Origin: Limnovirga sp038203525
GTDB taxonomy: Bacteria > Bacteroidota > Bacteroidia > Chitinophagales > Chitinophagaceae
Direction: 5' to 3'
Length of the DNA stretch: 64,000 nucleotides
NCBI GenBank assembly: GCA_038203525.1
Contig: JBBRDW010000006.1
Location: forward strand, 24,972-88,971
In this document: one piece after another, positions 1 to 8,913 of the stretch
How the letters are laid out: every line of letters starts with the position of its first letter
Numbering within the stretch: position 1 is the stretch's first letter
Made by a program: the position numbers and the translations under genes
The notes under the pieces: generated by a model
The model's input: only the letters and a program-made list of their open reading frames with translations
Told to the model about the DNA's origin: nothing
The model's database searches: none

Positions 1-52
1 CAAAAAATAGCTGTCAATCCCTCAAATCCTAAAAATGCTTCCAAATCCCCGT

Positions 53-841
53 TCAGACAATGTATTCCCCTTTTAAATAAGTAACCACATTGCCACTCAT
101 TAAAACCCTGTCACCATTTAATTCAACCTCCAAATAACCTTGTCTTTTAGAAAGTTGAATAGCATTCATTTTTGTTTTATTCAATTGCTCCGCCCAGTAA
201 GGAACCATAATGGTATGTGCAGAACCCGTAACAGGGTCTTCGTCAATCCCACTTTGCGGGTAAAAGCAACGTGATACAAAATCTGCTTCATCGCCTTTCG
301 CAGTAGCAATAACGCCACGGGCTTTTACAGTTGCAAGGATTTTAAAATCAGGACTTAATGCTTCCACCTCTTTTTGCGATGGCATTACCACCAAATAATC
401 AAACGAAGTTTTAAAAACAGGGCAGGCCGCAATACCCAAACCATCAAAAATACCAGCCGGAATTTCATCAATAGCTTCCGGTGGACTGGCGGGAAAATCA
501 AGTGTGTATTTACCCGCTTCTTTAAGGGTTACTTTAAGCATGCCACTTAGCGAATTGAATAATATAACATCATTCGCATAGCCAAGTTCGGTATAAAAAA
601 TATGGGCAGTGGCCAAGGTAGCATGTCCGCATAATTTTACTTCTGTGCCCGGTGTAAACCACCGTATGCGGTAATGATCGCCTTCTTTAACAAAGAATAC
701 GGTTTCAGATAAATTGTTTTCTGCGGCAAGCTGCTGCATCAGTTCATCGGGCAGCCATTCTTCCAAAGGGCATACTGCAGCTGGGTTTCCGCCAAAAAGT
801 TTATTAGTAAATGCGTCGGCTTTATAAACAGGTAATTTCAT
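53..841 (-). CDS. PhzF family isomerase/epimerase-like protein
   Basis: The 262-residue protein has the hallmarks of the PhzF (phenazine biosynthesis-like) family: an FGGNPAAVC segment at residues 16-24, the catalytic-type glutamate E46 in SETVFF, CGHATLATAH at 71-80 and DPVTGSAH at 202-209. Family members are two-lobed cytoplasmic enzymes of diaminopimelate epimerase fold that use the glutamate for proton transfer. The substrate cannot be read from sequence, and no phenazine genes lie nearby, so a phenazine role is unlikely. Full length for the family. The gene stands alone on the minus strand; the region upstream of it (842-1213) holds a dispersed repeat arm. Confidence 0.9.
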   Translation of the reverse strand: MKLPVYKADAFTNKLFGGNPAAVCPLEEWLPDELMQQLAAENNLSETVFFVKEGDHYRIRWFTPGTEVKLCGHATLATAHIFYTELGYANDVILFNSLSGMLKVTLKEAGKYTLDFPASPPEAIDEIPAGIFDGLGIAACPVFKTSFDYLVVMPSQKEVEALSPDFKILATVKARGVIATAKGDEADFVSRCFYPQSGIDEDPVTGSAHTIMVPYWAEQLNKTKMNAIQLSKRQGYLEVELNGDRVLMSGNVVTYLKGEYIV

Positions 842-1042
842 TTATTGAATAGTAAAAAATTAAAAATTACGAATGAATAAAAAACAATGAACAAACAACC
901 ATAAACTTTGAAACATGAACCAGCTAAAAAAAGCAAGTTAAAAAAGTATTGTCGAGTATTAATTTTATGCTGCAAATTTAATAAGCCCGTGCTAACCAAT
1001 TTACAACAACATGGCGGCAATATGCTGCGCAGCATTACCACT

Positions 1043-1100
1043 GTACAAGAGTGCGACGCAAGGAACGATGCCCAATAATATGAAGCCGGGCCAAAAAAAA
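1043..1100 (+). repeat. Dispersed two-box arm, right-pointing (unpaired in window)
   Basis: An exact box A (GTACAAGAGTGCGACGCAA, 1043-1061) is followed 42 bases from its start by box B, GCCGGGCC with an A-run (1085-1100). It lies in the 372-base gap 842-1213, which otherwise holds nothing I recognise. The left partner is not visible between here and base 1; it may lie outside the window or be degraded. Confidence 0.85.
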
Positions 1101-1213
1101 TCTCTAACTTTTGTCACATTTATCAACTAAAAAAGTTTACAGATCCGCCTATGGTTGTTTGCAACCTGCGAATCTGTAAACTGTAAAATAGCCTGCTTAT
1201 TTTATGGCTGTAC

Positions 1214-3904
1214 TTAATGCTGTACCATTACCTTGGTGAGTGTAGCAGGCAGGTTGGCCGCACCCATTTTTATATAATAAACTCCGCTTGCAAAAGAGCG
1301 CACATCCATACTTAATTGGTTGGTTCCTTTTTCAACAGTAAATATTTTGGTATGCTGCAAAACCCCGCTGCTGTTTGTAAGCTGCAGTGTAACCTGCTGT
1401 TTAATTGATGAAACAAATTGAACTGTAACACGGTCTGTAGCCGGGTTGGGGAATATTTTAACAGCGGTATTTACGCCCTTCACTGTATTAGCGGCTTCAG
1501 CATTTTCAGTGGAGCTAAACGGTGCGGCTAGTGTAGCCGAAATGGTTTTTACACCTGCTGCATTGGTTTGGCTATTGGTAATATTGGGAGTGGTGGTATA
1601 ACCGAATACGAGCGGATTGTTAGCACCGTTTATCTGAACTGTTTTACCAATTGAAGCGCCAGAATTAACATTAACCGTAATTATAAAATACCCACTGGTG
1701 GCAGCTGCCAATGTACGATTTATTCCAATGCTATAAGCATGCGGAGCCGCAAAGTTTGCAGCCGTTTGCCCCAAATAACTTGAACCCGAAATTACCGGGG
1801 AAGTAGCATTGAAATAAACACCAACATAACTCAGGTCATCGCCATCCTGGCTGCCGGTTAATGTAAACTGAATATTGTTTACAGTGAGTGATGCGGTAGT
1901 TACATCCATCTTTGCAGCATATACGATGTTGGTGCTAGTACCCGCTACAATGTTTCCGGCAGTAACTGTGGATGAAGTTAGCATTACATCCGCAGCCTGG
2001 ATGGTTTGGGTACCGCCTGCATTGGTTTGCGTATTGGTGCTGTTTGGTGTTGTTGAATAACCAAAAGTTACCGGTGTTGTTAAACCAGTAATTTTTACGG
2101 TTTTATTATCGGTGGCACTGCTGTTTACGTTTACCGTAATAATAAAGTACCCACTGGTAGCAGCAGCTAATGTACGATTGATACCAATACTGTAAGCATG
2201 AGGCGCCGCAAAGTTTGCAGCAGTTTGCCCCAAATAACTTGAACCAGAAATTACCGGTGATGTGGCATTGAAATATACACTTACATAGCTCAGATCGTCA
2301 CCGTCATGGTTGCCACTTAAGGTAAACTGGATATTATTGACGGTTAAGGATGCAGTAGTTACGTCCATTTTTGCTACATACACAATATTGGTGCTCGTAC
2401 CTTGGTATATGGTTCCGGAAACTAAATCTGTTGTACTTATTGCTACATCAGCGGCCTGAATGGTTTGAGTGCCGCCTTTATTGGATTGCGTATTGGTACT
2501 GTTTGGCGTAGTGCTGTAACCAAAAGTTACCGGCGTGGTTGACCCGGTAATTTTTACGGTTTTATTATCGGTGGCACTGCTGTTTACGTTTACCGTAATA
2601 ATAAAGTACCCACTGGTAGCAGCGGCTAATGTACGATTGATACCAATGCTGTAAGCGTGAGGCGCCGCAAAGTTTGCAGCCGTTTGCCCCAAATAACTTG
2701 AACCCGAAATTACCGGTGATGTGGCATTAAAATATACACTTACATAACTCAGATCGTCACCATCATGGTTGCCACTTAAGGTAAACTGAATATTGTTTAC
2801 AGTTAATGACGCAGTAGTCACTTCCATTTTTGCCGCATAAACAATATTGGTGCTCGTACCCTGGTAAATTGTACCGGAAACCAATTTTGATGTACTTATT
2901 GCCACATCTGCTGCCTGTATGGTTTGACTGCCGCCTCCATTGGTTTGCGTATTGGTGGTGTTTGGTGTTGTTATGTAACCAAAAGTAACCGGCGTGGTTG
3001 CTCCAGTAATTTTTACCGTGTTATTGTCCGTAGCACCACTGTTTACGTTTATCGTAATAATAAAGTAACCACTGGTAGCAGCGGCTAATGTACGATTGAT
3101 ACCAATACTGTAGGTATGTGGCGCCGCAAAGTTTGCAGCCGTTTGCCCCAAATAACTTGAACCCGAAATTACCGGTGATGTGGCGTTAAAATATACACTT
3201 ACATAACTTAGATCGTCACCGTCATGGTTGCCACTTAAGGTAAACTGGATATTGTTTACAGTTAATGATGCAGTAGTTACGTCCATTTTTGCTGCATAAA
3301 CAATATTGGTACTAGTGCCCTGGTAAATGGTGCCGGATACCAAGCTTGATGTACTTATCGCTACATCTGCAGCTTGAATAGTTTGGGTACCCCCCGCATT
3401 AGATTGGTTATTCGTAAGCGTAACGGTGGTAGTATAACCAAAAACAACCGGGTTAGCGTTCCCGTTAATCATTACCGTTTTATTATCTGTAGCACCGCTG
3501 TTTACATTTGCAGTAACAATAAAATAACCACTGGTAGCTGCGGCTAATGTACGGCTTATGGCAAAACTGTATGTATGCGGCCCGGCAAATGTAGCCACTG
3601 TTTGACCCAAATAACTTGATCCTGAAATAACCGGAGAAGTAGCATTAAAATAAACACTTACGTAACTAAGGTCATTGGCATCGTGGGTGCCACTTAATGT
3701 GAACTGGACATTATTTATAGTAACGGATGCAGTTACCACATCCATTTTTACCGCGTAAATAATATTGGTGCTAGTGCCCTGGTAAATATTAGCGGCGGTG
3801 GTAGCAGCAGTTGTTAATGTAATGCCGGGCGCAGCATTGGCATTTACAGCACCTGCAATTATAAGAAAGGCTGCTGCTAATGACTGGTAAATTTTCTTTT
3901 TCAT
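1214..3904 (-). CDS. Secreted five-repeat protein with T9SS sorting domain
   Basis: This 896-residue protein starts with a signal peptide (about residues 1-25, hydrophobic core LAAAFLIIAGAV). Five tandem beta-rich repeats of exactly 153 residues follow, each carrying IYQGTSTNI (altered in the last repeat), KMDVTTASLTVNN and GSSYLGQTA-type segments. From residue 815 (VKIFPNPATDRV) it ends in an 82-residue type IX secretion sorting domain with the usual GVYYIKM segment. It is therefore expected to cross the outer membrane through the Por/T9SS machinery and stay on the surface or be released. The repeats share long identical DNA stretches, a sign of recent duplication. The repeat domain was not recognised as a named family; a binding or structural role is inference only. 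Confidence 0.88.
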   Translation of the reverse strand: MKKKIYQSLAAAFLIIAGAVNANAAPGITLTTAATTAANIYQGTSTNIIYAVKMDVVTASVTINNVQFTLSGTHDANDLSYVSVYFNATSPVISGSSYLGQTVATFAGPHTYSFAISRTLAAATSGYFIVTANVNSGATDNKTVMINGNANPVVFGYTTTVTLTNNQSNAGGTQTIQAADVAISTSSLVSGTIYQGTSTNIVYAAKMDVTTASLTVNNIQFTLSGNHDGDDLSYVSVYFNATSPVISGSSYLGQTAANFAAPHTYSIGINRTLAAATSGYFIITINVNSGATDNNTVKITGATTPVTFGYITTPNTTNTQTNGGGSQTIQAADVAISTSKLVSGTIYQGTSTNIVYAAKMEVTTASLTVNNIQFTLSGNHDGDDLSYVSVYFNATSPVISGSSYLGQTAANFAAPHAYSIGINRTLAAATSGYFIITVNVNSSATDNKTVKITGSTTPVTFGYSTTPNSTNTQSNKGGTQTIQAADVAISTTDLVSGTIYQGTSTNIVYVAKMDVTTASLTVNNIQFTLSGNHDGDDLSYVSVYFNATSPVISGSSYLGQTAANFAAPHAYSIGINRTLAAATSGYFIITVNVNSSATDNKTVKITGLTTPVTFGYSTTPNSTNTQTNAGGTQTIQAADVMLTSSTVTAGNIVAGTSTNIVYAAKMDVTTASLTVNNIQFTLTGSQDGDDLSYVGVYFNATSPVISGSSYLGQTAANFAAPHAYSIGINRTLAAATSGYFIITVNVNSGASIGKTVQINGANNPLVFGYTTTPNITNSQTNAAGVKTISATLAAPFSSTENAEAANTVKGVNTAVKIFPNPATDRVTVQFVSSIKQQVTLQLTNSSGVLQHTKIFTVEKGTNQLSMDVRSFASGVYYIKMGAANLPATLTKVMVQH
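1931..3775 (-). repeat. Five in-frame 459-bp tandem repeats
   Basis: The same landmark (GGTGCTAGT or a close variant on the plus strand) starts at 1931, 2390, 2849, 3308 and 3767, giving a constant 459-base period (153 codons). The three central copies are the most alike; the copy nearest the N-terminus (highest coordinates) and the one nearest the C-terminus have diverged more. Such repeats can expand or contract by recombination and may be mis-assembled from short reads. Confidence 0.93.
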
Positions 3905-4253
3905 AATGAAGTTTTTTGTGTAAAAATGATTTTAATAACTTGCTGTTACAAGCATACTGTAGTCGGAATTTCAATAAAGGTAGCAACAGTAAGGTATGCT
4001 TAAAATCGGATTTGTGAACGGCAGTATCCATTTTTTAAATGGCAACTTCGCTTCACAATTCCAACTATACTTTTTTATACTACCGAGTATTTCGAAAGTC
4101 AATACCGTTTCCGTTGGTCAATTTAAATGTTTAAAGGAGCAAAGGTATCAGCAAGTACAGTTTTTAAAATACCACAAACGGGGGATGGGCATCAGGAGGC
4201 CTGGTGTGTACAGGAGCTTATTTTTACAACCTATTACAGTTAAGGAATATTTA

Positions 4254-4306
4254 TGTACCTGGCAGCGGAATATGAATATAGCTTTCGTTGCGTCGCACAC
4301 TTGTAC
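4254..4306 (-). repeat. Dispersed arm, left-pointing (pair with 4984)
   Basis: Box A in reverse (TTGCGTCGCACACTTGTAC, 4288-4306; variable base T in the forward reading) has a degenerate box B (TACCTGGC) ending at 4263, at the standard distance. It lies in the 507-base gap 3905-4411, which has no convincing gene; a 108-codon plus-strand reading frame across it runs through this repeat and has no recognisable features. With the arm at 4984 it brackets the lipoprotein gene. Confidence 0.8.
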
Positions 4307-4411
4307 TAAAGTAATCTATTGAGCAGTTGCGTAGATTATGTTTTATGTACCAGCAGGATTTGGCTTTCATATAATTAGAAAAAGGAGTATAAGTGCAGCC
4401 TTTTATAAAAA

Positions 4412-4882
4412 TTATTTTTTTACCCTTACATATTTTTCAATATTTATCCTGTCAACGCCAATTTGTTCGATCTTCTCAATTCCTTTTTGAATAAGTGTAT
4501 CGTTGTTAATGGTAACGGTGAAATGAAAGTCGTTGCCTTCCCATTGGCGGTCTATGCAGTATTCAAGATGTTCTGTATAAAAACTGTCTGAAAGGGCATA
4601 CGTACCTGCACCGGATGAGAAAATTGCAGCAGAATCTTTGCCGTTTTTTAAATCGTGGTTTATAAAAGCGAAGTGGTCGTCATTGATGATTTTTATAAAT
4701 TGCTGTCCTTTTGTATAATCTGTGATGATGCTATCACCTTTATCGACGGTAATGCCGGTAAGCAATTTCCAGGTACCCTGTATTGGCAACTCAGCTTTTT
4801 TTGACTCATGATGCTTTATACCTGGCGTTCCACAGGAAATAAGAATTGCGGCAACAGCCATTTTCAGGATTATTGTTTTCAT
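4412..4882 (-). CDS. Small lipoprotein, lipocalin-like
   Basis: I start the gene at the ATG at 4882 rather than the in-frame codon 30 bases upstream, because this gives a compact lipoprotein signal ending in LISC with the lipidated cysteine at residue 17. The 156-residue product would be anchored in the cell envelope. The mature part opens with IQGTWKLLTG, the pattern seen at the start of lipocalin-like domains of Bacteroidota, followed by alternating beta-strand-like segments. I infer a small beta-barrel but no ligand. The gene is alone between the inverted arms 4254-4306 and 4984-5040, which makes it a candidate passenger of that repeat pair. Confidence 0.7.
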   Translation of the reverse strand: MKTIILKMAVAAILISCGTPGIKHHESKKAELPIQGTWKLLTGITVDKGDSIITDYTKGQQFIKIINDDHFAFINHDLKNGKDSAAIFSSGAGTYALSDSFYTEHLEYCIDRQWEGNDFHFTVTINNDTLIQKGIEKIEQIGVDRINIEKYVRVKK

Positions 4883-4983
4883 TTTTCTTTTATTATTAAG
4901 GTTCAGAAACAAATTTTTAAATTTTACCAGGCGCCATTTTAGAAATACACAGCAGGCCCGGCCATGCCCCTAAAAGTTATACT

Positions 4984-5040
4984 GTACAAGTGTGCGACGC
5001 AAGGAACGATGCCATCTAAACAGCGCCTGGCCCAAAAAAC
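4984..5040 (+). repeat. Dispersed arm, right-pointing (pair with 4288)
   Basis: Box A with variable base T (GTACAAGTGTGCGACGCAA, 4984-5002) is followed by GGAACGATGCC and box B GCCTGGCCCAAAAAA at 5025. It carries the same uncommon variable base as its inverted partner at 4288-4306. The box B end nearly touches the stop codon of the ExuT-like gene at 5044. Confidence 0.85.
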
Positions 5041-5043
5041 CAT

Positions 5044-6333
5044 TTACAAAACTACCCGTTTCATTTTTGGATTGAGAAAGTGCATGATGATCCATGCAAG
5101 CAAATAAGCACAACCGCAAAAAATAAATATCAGGTTGTAGCCCGCAGTTTTATCTCCGGCAGTTTTAAAGTAATCAAGAATATTACCCACCAGCAATGGG
5201 AATAAAATGCCGCCTACAGAACCCGCCATTCCACCAATACCTATAACCGAACTGATGGCTTTTTTGGGGAACATATCCGAAGCTGTTGTAAAGATATTTG
5301 CACTCCAAGCCTGATGGGCTGCAGCGGCAAGACTTATTAACGCAACAGCTACCCACATATTGGTTGCATACTGCGCAGTAACCACCGGCAACACGCACAA
5401 AGCGAAAATAAACATAGCAGTTTTGCGGGCTTTGTAGGCCGTCCAACCACGGCTGATAAAGTACGATGAAAGATAGCCACCACCAATGCTTCCAACAGTT
5501 GTAGCCGTATAAACAATTACCAGCGGCCAGCCCGGCTTTTTAAGGTCTAAATGAAAAGTTCCGCTGAAATAATCGGGCAGCCAAAGCAGAAAAAACCACC
5601 ACACAGGATCGGTTAAAAACTTGCCAATAATAAAGGTCCATGTTTGCCTGATGCGAAACAGTTTTGCCCAGCTTGCGGGTTTTACATCCTGCATTTCTGC
5701 TTGCTCATCTTCATCGCTGTATATATGTTCGAGCTCGGTGCTGCTTACCCGTTTATGCTTTTGGGGAACTTCGTAAAAAATGACCCAGAAAATAAGCCAT
5801 ATAAAACCCAATGCTCCGGTAATAATAAATGCCTCCTGCCACCCATAAGCTCCTAAAATCCAGGGGACCATAATTGGCGCAATTACTGCACCGATGTTTG
5901 CGCCTGAATTAAAAATACCCGTAGCCAGCGCCCTCTCCTTTTTGGGAAACCACTCTGTTACCGACTTAATAGCTGCAGGAAAATTACCCGATTCACCAAG
6001 CCCCAAACCAATACGTGCCATCGTAAAACCAAAAGTAGATTTTGCAGCAGCATGCAACATACCGGCAATACTCCAGATAATAATAGAAATGGTGTAGCCC
6101 AGCTTGGTGCCAATTCTGTCAATAATTTTTCCAAAGGTTAAAAGGCCAACTGCGTAGGATGCCTGAAAGGCCATCGCTATATAACCATAATCTTTTTCGT
6201 TCCAGTTGAAAGCCTGTTCCAGTGTAGGTTTCAGGTAACCGATCACCTGCCGGTCGAGGTAATTAATGGAGGTTGCAAAAAACAGTAAAGCCACTACTAC
6301 CCACCTGTATTTTGTTATGGCTTGCTGTTGCAT
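5044..6333 (-). CDS. exuT: MFS transporter, ExuT-like (hexuronate uptake)
   Basis: The 429-residue protein has the hydrophobic profile of a 12-helix major facilitator. The start (WVVVALLFFATSINYLDRQVIGYLKP) and the segment RIGLGLGESGNFPAAIKSVTEWFPKKERA are typical of the anion:cation symporter family, whose members ExuT and GudP carry hexuronates and hexarates. The genes just upstream on the same strand, eda and kdgK, handle 2-keto-3-deoxygluconate, so uptake of galacturonate, glucuronate or their deoxy-keto product is the best inference. It probably belongs to that operon, although a repeat arm sits in the 92-base gap before it. The precise sugar is not shown by the sequence. Confidence 0.85.
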   Translation of the reverse strand: MQQQAITKYRWVVVALLFFATSINYLDRQVIGYLKPTLEQAFNWNEKDYGYIAMAFQASYAVGLLTFGKIIDRIGTKLGYTISIIIWSIAGMLHAAAKSTFGFTMARIGLGLGESGNFPAAIKSVTEWFPKKERALATGIFNSGANIGAVIAPIMVPWILGAYGWQEAFIITGALGFIWLIFWVIFYEVPQKHKRVSSTELEHIYSDEDEQAEMQDVKPASWAKLFRIRQTWTFIIGKFLTDPVWWFFLLWLPDYFSGTFHLDLKKPGWPLVIVYTATTVGSIGGGYLSSYFISRGWTAYKARKTAMFIFALCVLPVVTAQYATNMWVAVALISLAAAAHQAWSANIFTTASDMFPKKAISSVIGIGGMAGSVGGILFPLLVGNILDYFKTAGDKTAGYNLIFIFCGCAYLLAWIIMHFLNPKMKRVVL

Positions 6334-6342
6334 TTGCAGAAT

Positions 6343-6399
6343 TTTTTTTGGCCAAACAGTTGTATTTCAATTAAACATCGTTGCGTCGCACTCTTGTAC
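6343..6399 (-). repeat. Dispersed arm inside the hexuronate operon
   Basis: An exact reverse box A (TTGCGTCGCACTCTTGTAC, 6381-6399) has a weakened box B (TTGGCCAAAC) ending near 6357. It occupies most of the 92-base gap between eda and the ExuT-like gene. If the three genes were once a tight operon, the arm was inserted into it. Confidence 0.8.
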
Positions 6400-6425
6400 T
6401 GCACCGTGCAATGGAGCAAATACAT

Positions 6426-7091
6426 TTAGACGCTTCTAATCGTGTTCACTATTTGCAGCGATTGTTTAGTTAAGGCTTCAATTGCATCGTAGTTGTGTTG
6501 CTCCAATAAGTTTTTGCTGATAAGCTTACTGCCTAAACCAACAGCACAAGCCCCGCTATTGAACCAGCCACGCATATTTTCTTCGGTTACTTCCACGCCG
6601 CCTGTTATAATAAAATCCAACCCTGGAAATACCGGCTTTACGGCTTCAATAAAACCGGTACCGAGTACATTGCCGGGAAAAAGTTTTATCATATTGCAAC
6701 CGGCTGAGGCTGCTACGTTTATTTCAGAAGGCGTCATACAACCTGGTATCCATAAAACTTTTTGCATATAAGCTACATCGCACACACCGCTGTCGAAAAT
6801 GGGACTAACCAGCAGGTCTGCGCCAGCCTCTAAAAACTCAGAAGCATCATTGGCCGTTTTTATGGTGCCAATACCCAGCAAAAGGTCTGGCATACTATGG
6901 TCTCTCTCCTTAACCAGGATATTAAAATTCACCAATGCCTGCGGGCCACGGTTGGTAAACTCGATTACTCTAATTCCGGCATTGTACAAGGTTTTTACGA
7001 TAATTCTACAAACCGCTTCGTCATCATGATAAAATAAAGGCAATATCCCCTGTTCCTTAATTTTTGATACACAATATTGTTCTGTTTGCAT
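6426..7091 (-). CDS. eda: KDPG/KHG aldolase
   Basis: The 221-residue protein matches class I 2-keto-3-deoxy-6-phosphogluconate aldolases in length and motifs. VIEFTNRG carries the catalytic glutamate E44, GIGTIK lies at 73-78, and MIKLFPG carries the Schiff-base lysine K136. It would split KDPG to pyruvate and glyceraldehyde 3-phosphate in the cytoplasm. It begins one base after kdgK ends on the same strand, so the two are surely co-transcribed and catalyse consecutive steps. Confidence 0.93.
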   Translation of the reverse strand: MQTEQYCVSKIKEQGILPLFYHDDEAVCRIIVKTLYNAGIRVIEFTNRGPQALVNFNILVKERDHSMPDLLLGIGTIKTANDASEFLEAGADLLVSPIFDSGVCDVAYMQKVLWIPGCMTPSEINVAASAGCNMIKLFPGNVLGTGFIEAVKPVFPGLDFIITGGVEVTEENMRGWFNSGACAVGLGSKLISKNLLEQHNYDAIEALTKQSLQIVNTIRSV

Positions 7092-7092
7092 A

Positions 7093-8100
7093 TTATTTTA
7101 TTAATGCCTGTACCTGTTCAACTGTTTGTTTTGTAAAATCACCCTTCTCCTGAAACTTAGCGGCAGCAGCCGCAGCAGCAAAATTGATTACATTTTGGGA
7201 TTGATGCCTATTGATTAACCCGTAGATTAAGCCAGCCATAAAACAGTCGCCGCTGCCAACTTTATCTACTACTGTCTCTGTATAAAATTCAGACGATACA
7301 TATTGCCTGTCTATCTTTTCAAGGGCGGCAAAATATTTTATACCTTCTCCCGAATCGAACCTAAAAGTATTGGCAACCGTTTTACATTTTGGAAATTGGT
7401 TCATTATATTCCTTCCTGTTTCAAATGCATGCTCAAGGTAAGCCGCTTTACTTTTTTTAAAATGAATATTTTCATCAAGCGGGGTTCCCAAAAGACTGTT
7501 TGCACTCCAGATATTCCCCATTATTACATCACAGCACTGTACCAATTCTGGCATAATTTCAACAGGTTGTTTGCCATATTGCCAAAGTTTGGAACGGTAG
7601 TTAAGATCAACAGAAACCGTTAGATTGTTTTTAATAGCTGCATAAAGCGCTTCCTTGCAAACTACTGCTGCGTCTGTATTTAACGCCGGGCTTATGGCGC
7701 TGAAGTGAAACCACTCTGCATCTTTTAGCAGCATATCCCAATTAATTGTGCCTGGCTTTAATTCACTGAAAGACGAATGGGCCCGATCATAAATAACACT
7801 TGTATTTTTCAGGTCGGCCCCCTGTGGCAAATAATAGCTGCCAATACGGTTACCCGAAAAATGAACAGGTGATATATCAAGATTATTTTTGGAGAGATAT
7901 TCCATAATTTCTTTTGATAAATAATTATCGGGCACTGCTGAAAAATACTGCACAGGCATATTCCATTTTGCCAGTGCGTTTGCTACATTCAGTTCCGCAC
8001 CACCAATATAAACCGGCATTACCGCATGCCGTATCCATTCCCCGCTTAAAAAAGGTGACATACGCAGCAACAATTCTCCGAAACAGAATATTTTTTTCAT
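7093..8100 (-). CDS. kdgK: 2-keto-3-deoxygluconate kinase (PfkB family)
   Basis: This 335-residue ribokinase-family protein has the substrate-binding glycine pair in YIGGAELNVA near residues 32-41 and the second PfkB signature DKVGSGDCFMAG, with the catalytic-base aspartate D285. The usual DTxGAGD is here DKVGSGD. The family phosphorylates sugars; the immediate neighbour eda, which consumes KDPG, makes 2-keto-3-deoxygluconate the likely substrate. It is the first gene of a minus-strand set kdgK-eda-exuT. The region upstream (8101-8451) contains a paired repeat element rather than a clear promoter. Confidence 0.88.
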   Translation of the reverse strand: MKKIFCFGELLLRMSPFLSGEWIRHAVMPVYIGGAELNVANALAKWNMPVQYFSAVPDNYLSKEIMEYLSKNNLDISPVHFSGNRIGSYYLPQGADLKNTSVIYDRAHSSFSELKPGTINWDMLLKDAEWFHFSAISPALNTDAAVVCKEALYAAIKNNLTVSVDLNYRSKLWQYGKQPVEIMPELVQCCDVIMGNIWSANSLLGTPLDENIHFKKSKAAYLEHAFETGRNIMNQFPKCKTVANTFRFDSGEGIKYFAALEKIDRQYVSSEFYTETVVDKVGSGDCFMAGLIYGLINRHQSQNVINFAAAAAAAKFQEKGDFTKQTVEQVQALIK

Positions 8101-8159
8101 CAGTATTCACCGAAACTATAAATTATTTTCATCGGTTCTTTATTTATTCTGTTTTTTCA

Positions 8160-8346
8160 TTTACCAAACTCTATTGCTACTATTTAACTTTGTTGCGTCG
8201 CACTCTTGTGCGCTTTGTCCACTGCGGACCGCTTATCGGCCACCGATGGCTCTTTACGGTAACTGTGAATTGCTGACCTCTATTCTTTAGTACAAGAGTG
8301 CGACGCAAGGAACGATGATAGTAGCAATGAAGACTGGCTCAAAATA
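8160..8346. repeat. Short inverted-pair element
   Basis: A left-pointing box A (8193-8211, one mismatch) and an exact right-pointing box A (8290-8308) face each other across 78 bases. Box B-like ends are ACCAAAC near 8169 and GACTGGCTCAAAATA from 8332. This is most of the 351-base gap 8101-8451; nothing else was recognised there. Confidence 0.85.
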
Positions 8347-8451
8347 TAAGAATGATTTTTATGAATTATCATTTGAAATAAGGAACAAAAATTAAATAAG
8401 AGAAAAGTTCTTATTTTCAGGCAATTAATAAACAGAAAAACCGGTTAAAAT

Positions 8452-8883
8452 ATGACAGCTTTTTTGATACTGAAACTTGTTATTTATTCAGGCCTGCTTG
8501 CCTTTTTAAGCTATTACTTTGTTTACAAAACAATTACGAAACTGGCGGAACGAAGAAGGATAAAAACAGATGGAGAGTCTGTTCAGGCGCTTGTTACCGA
8601 TTATAAAACACTTAAAGATTCGGCCGGCGCTCACCGCTACTATCCAATATTGCAATACACAACTAAAAACGGTGAAAATATAACGGTACAATCAAAAAAA
8701 GAACGGGCCCGGAAATACGAAATTGGTAAACAGCTTTCTATATATTACCTACCCGAAAACCCAACTGAGTTTTATATTGATGGTCTGTTACCCTATATTA
8801 AAATAACCAGTATTGTGCTTGGTTTTTCTGCCTCATGCCTTATGCTGTTCGAGATATTTAAGATGCTGCGGAAAATGTTCTAA
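8452..8883 (+). CDS. DUF3592-type membrane protein
   Basis: The 143-residue protein has one membrane segment at about residues 5-25 and a second at about 115-133. They flank a soluble stretch that contains YYPILQYTTKNGENITVQS and SIYYLPENPTEFYID, the pattern of DUF3592 domains. The function of that family is not established. The gene is monocistronic between a repeat element upstream and a convergent serine hydrolase gene 30 bases downstream. Confidence 0.75.
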   Translation: MTAFLILKLVIYSGLLAFLSYYFVYKTITKLAERRRIKTDGESVQALVTDYKTLKDSAGAHRYYPILQYTTKNGENITVQSKKERARKYEIGKQLSIYYLPENPTEFYIDGLLPYIKITSIVLGFSASCLMLFEIFKMLRKMF

Positions 8884-8913
8884 TTTTTTTATTGTAGATA
8901 TTAATTTAAAAAA

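Noticed and set aside
838..1041. 67-codon minus-strand frame
   Set aside because: It overlaps the phzF-like start region, has no recognisable composition or motif, and ends against a repeat arm.
3996..4322. 108-codon plus-strand frame
   Set aside because: It runs through a reverse repeat arm, lacks any family features, and its composition is that of AT-rich intergenic sequence.
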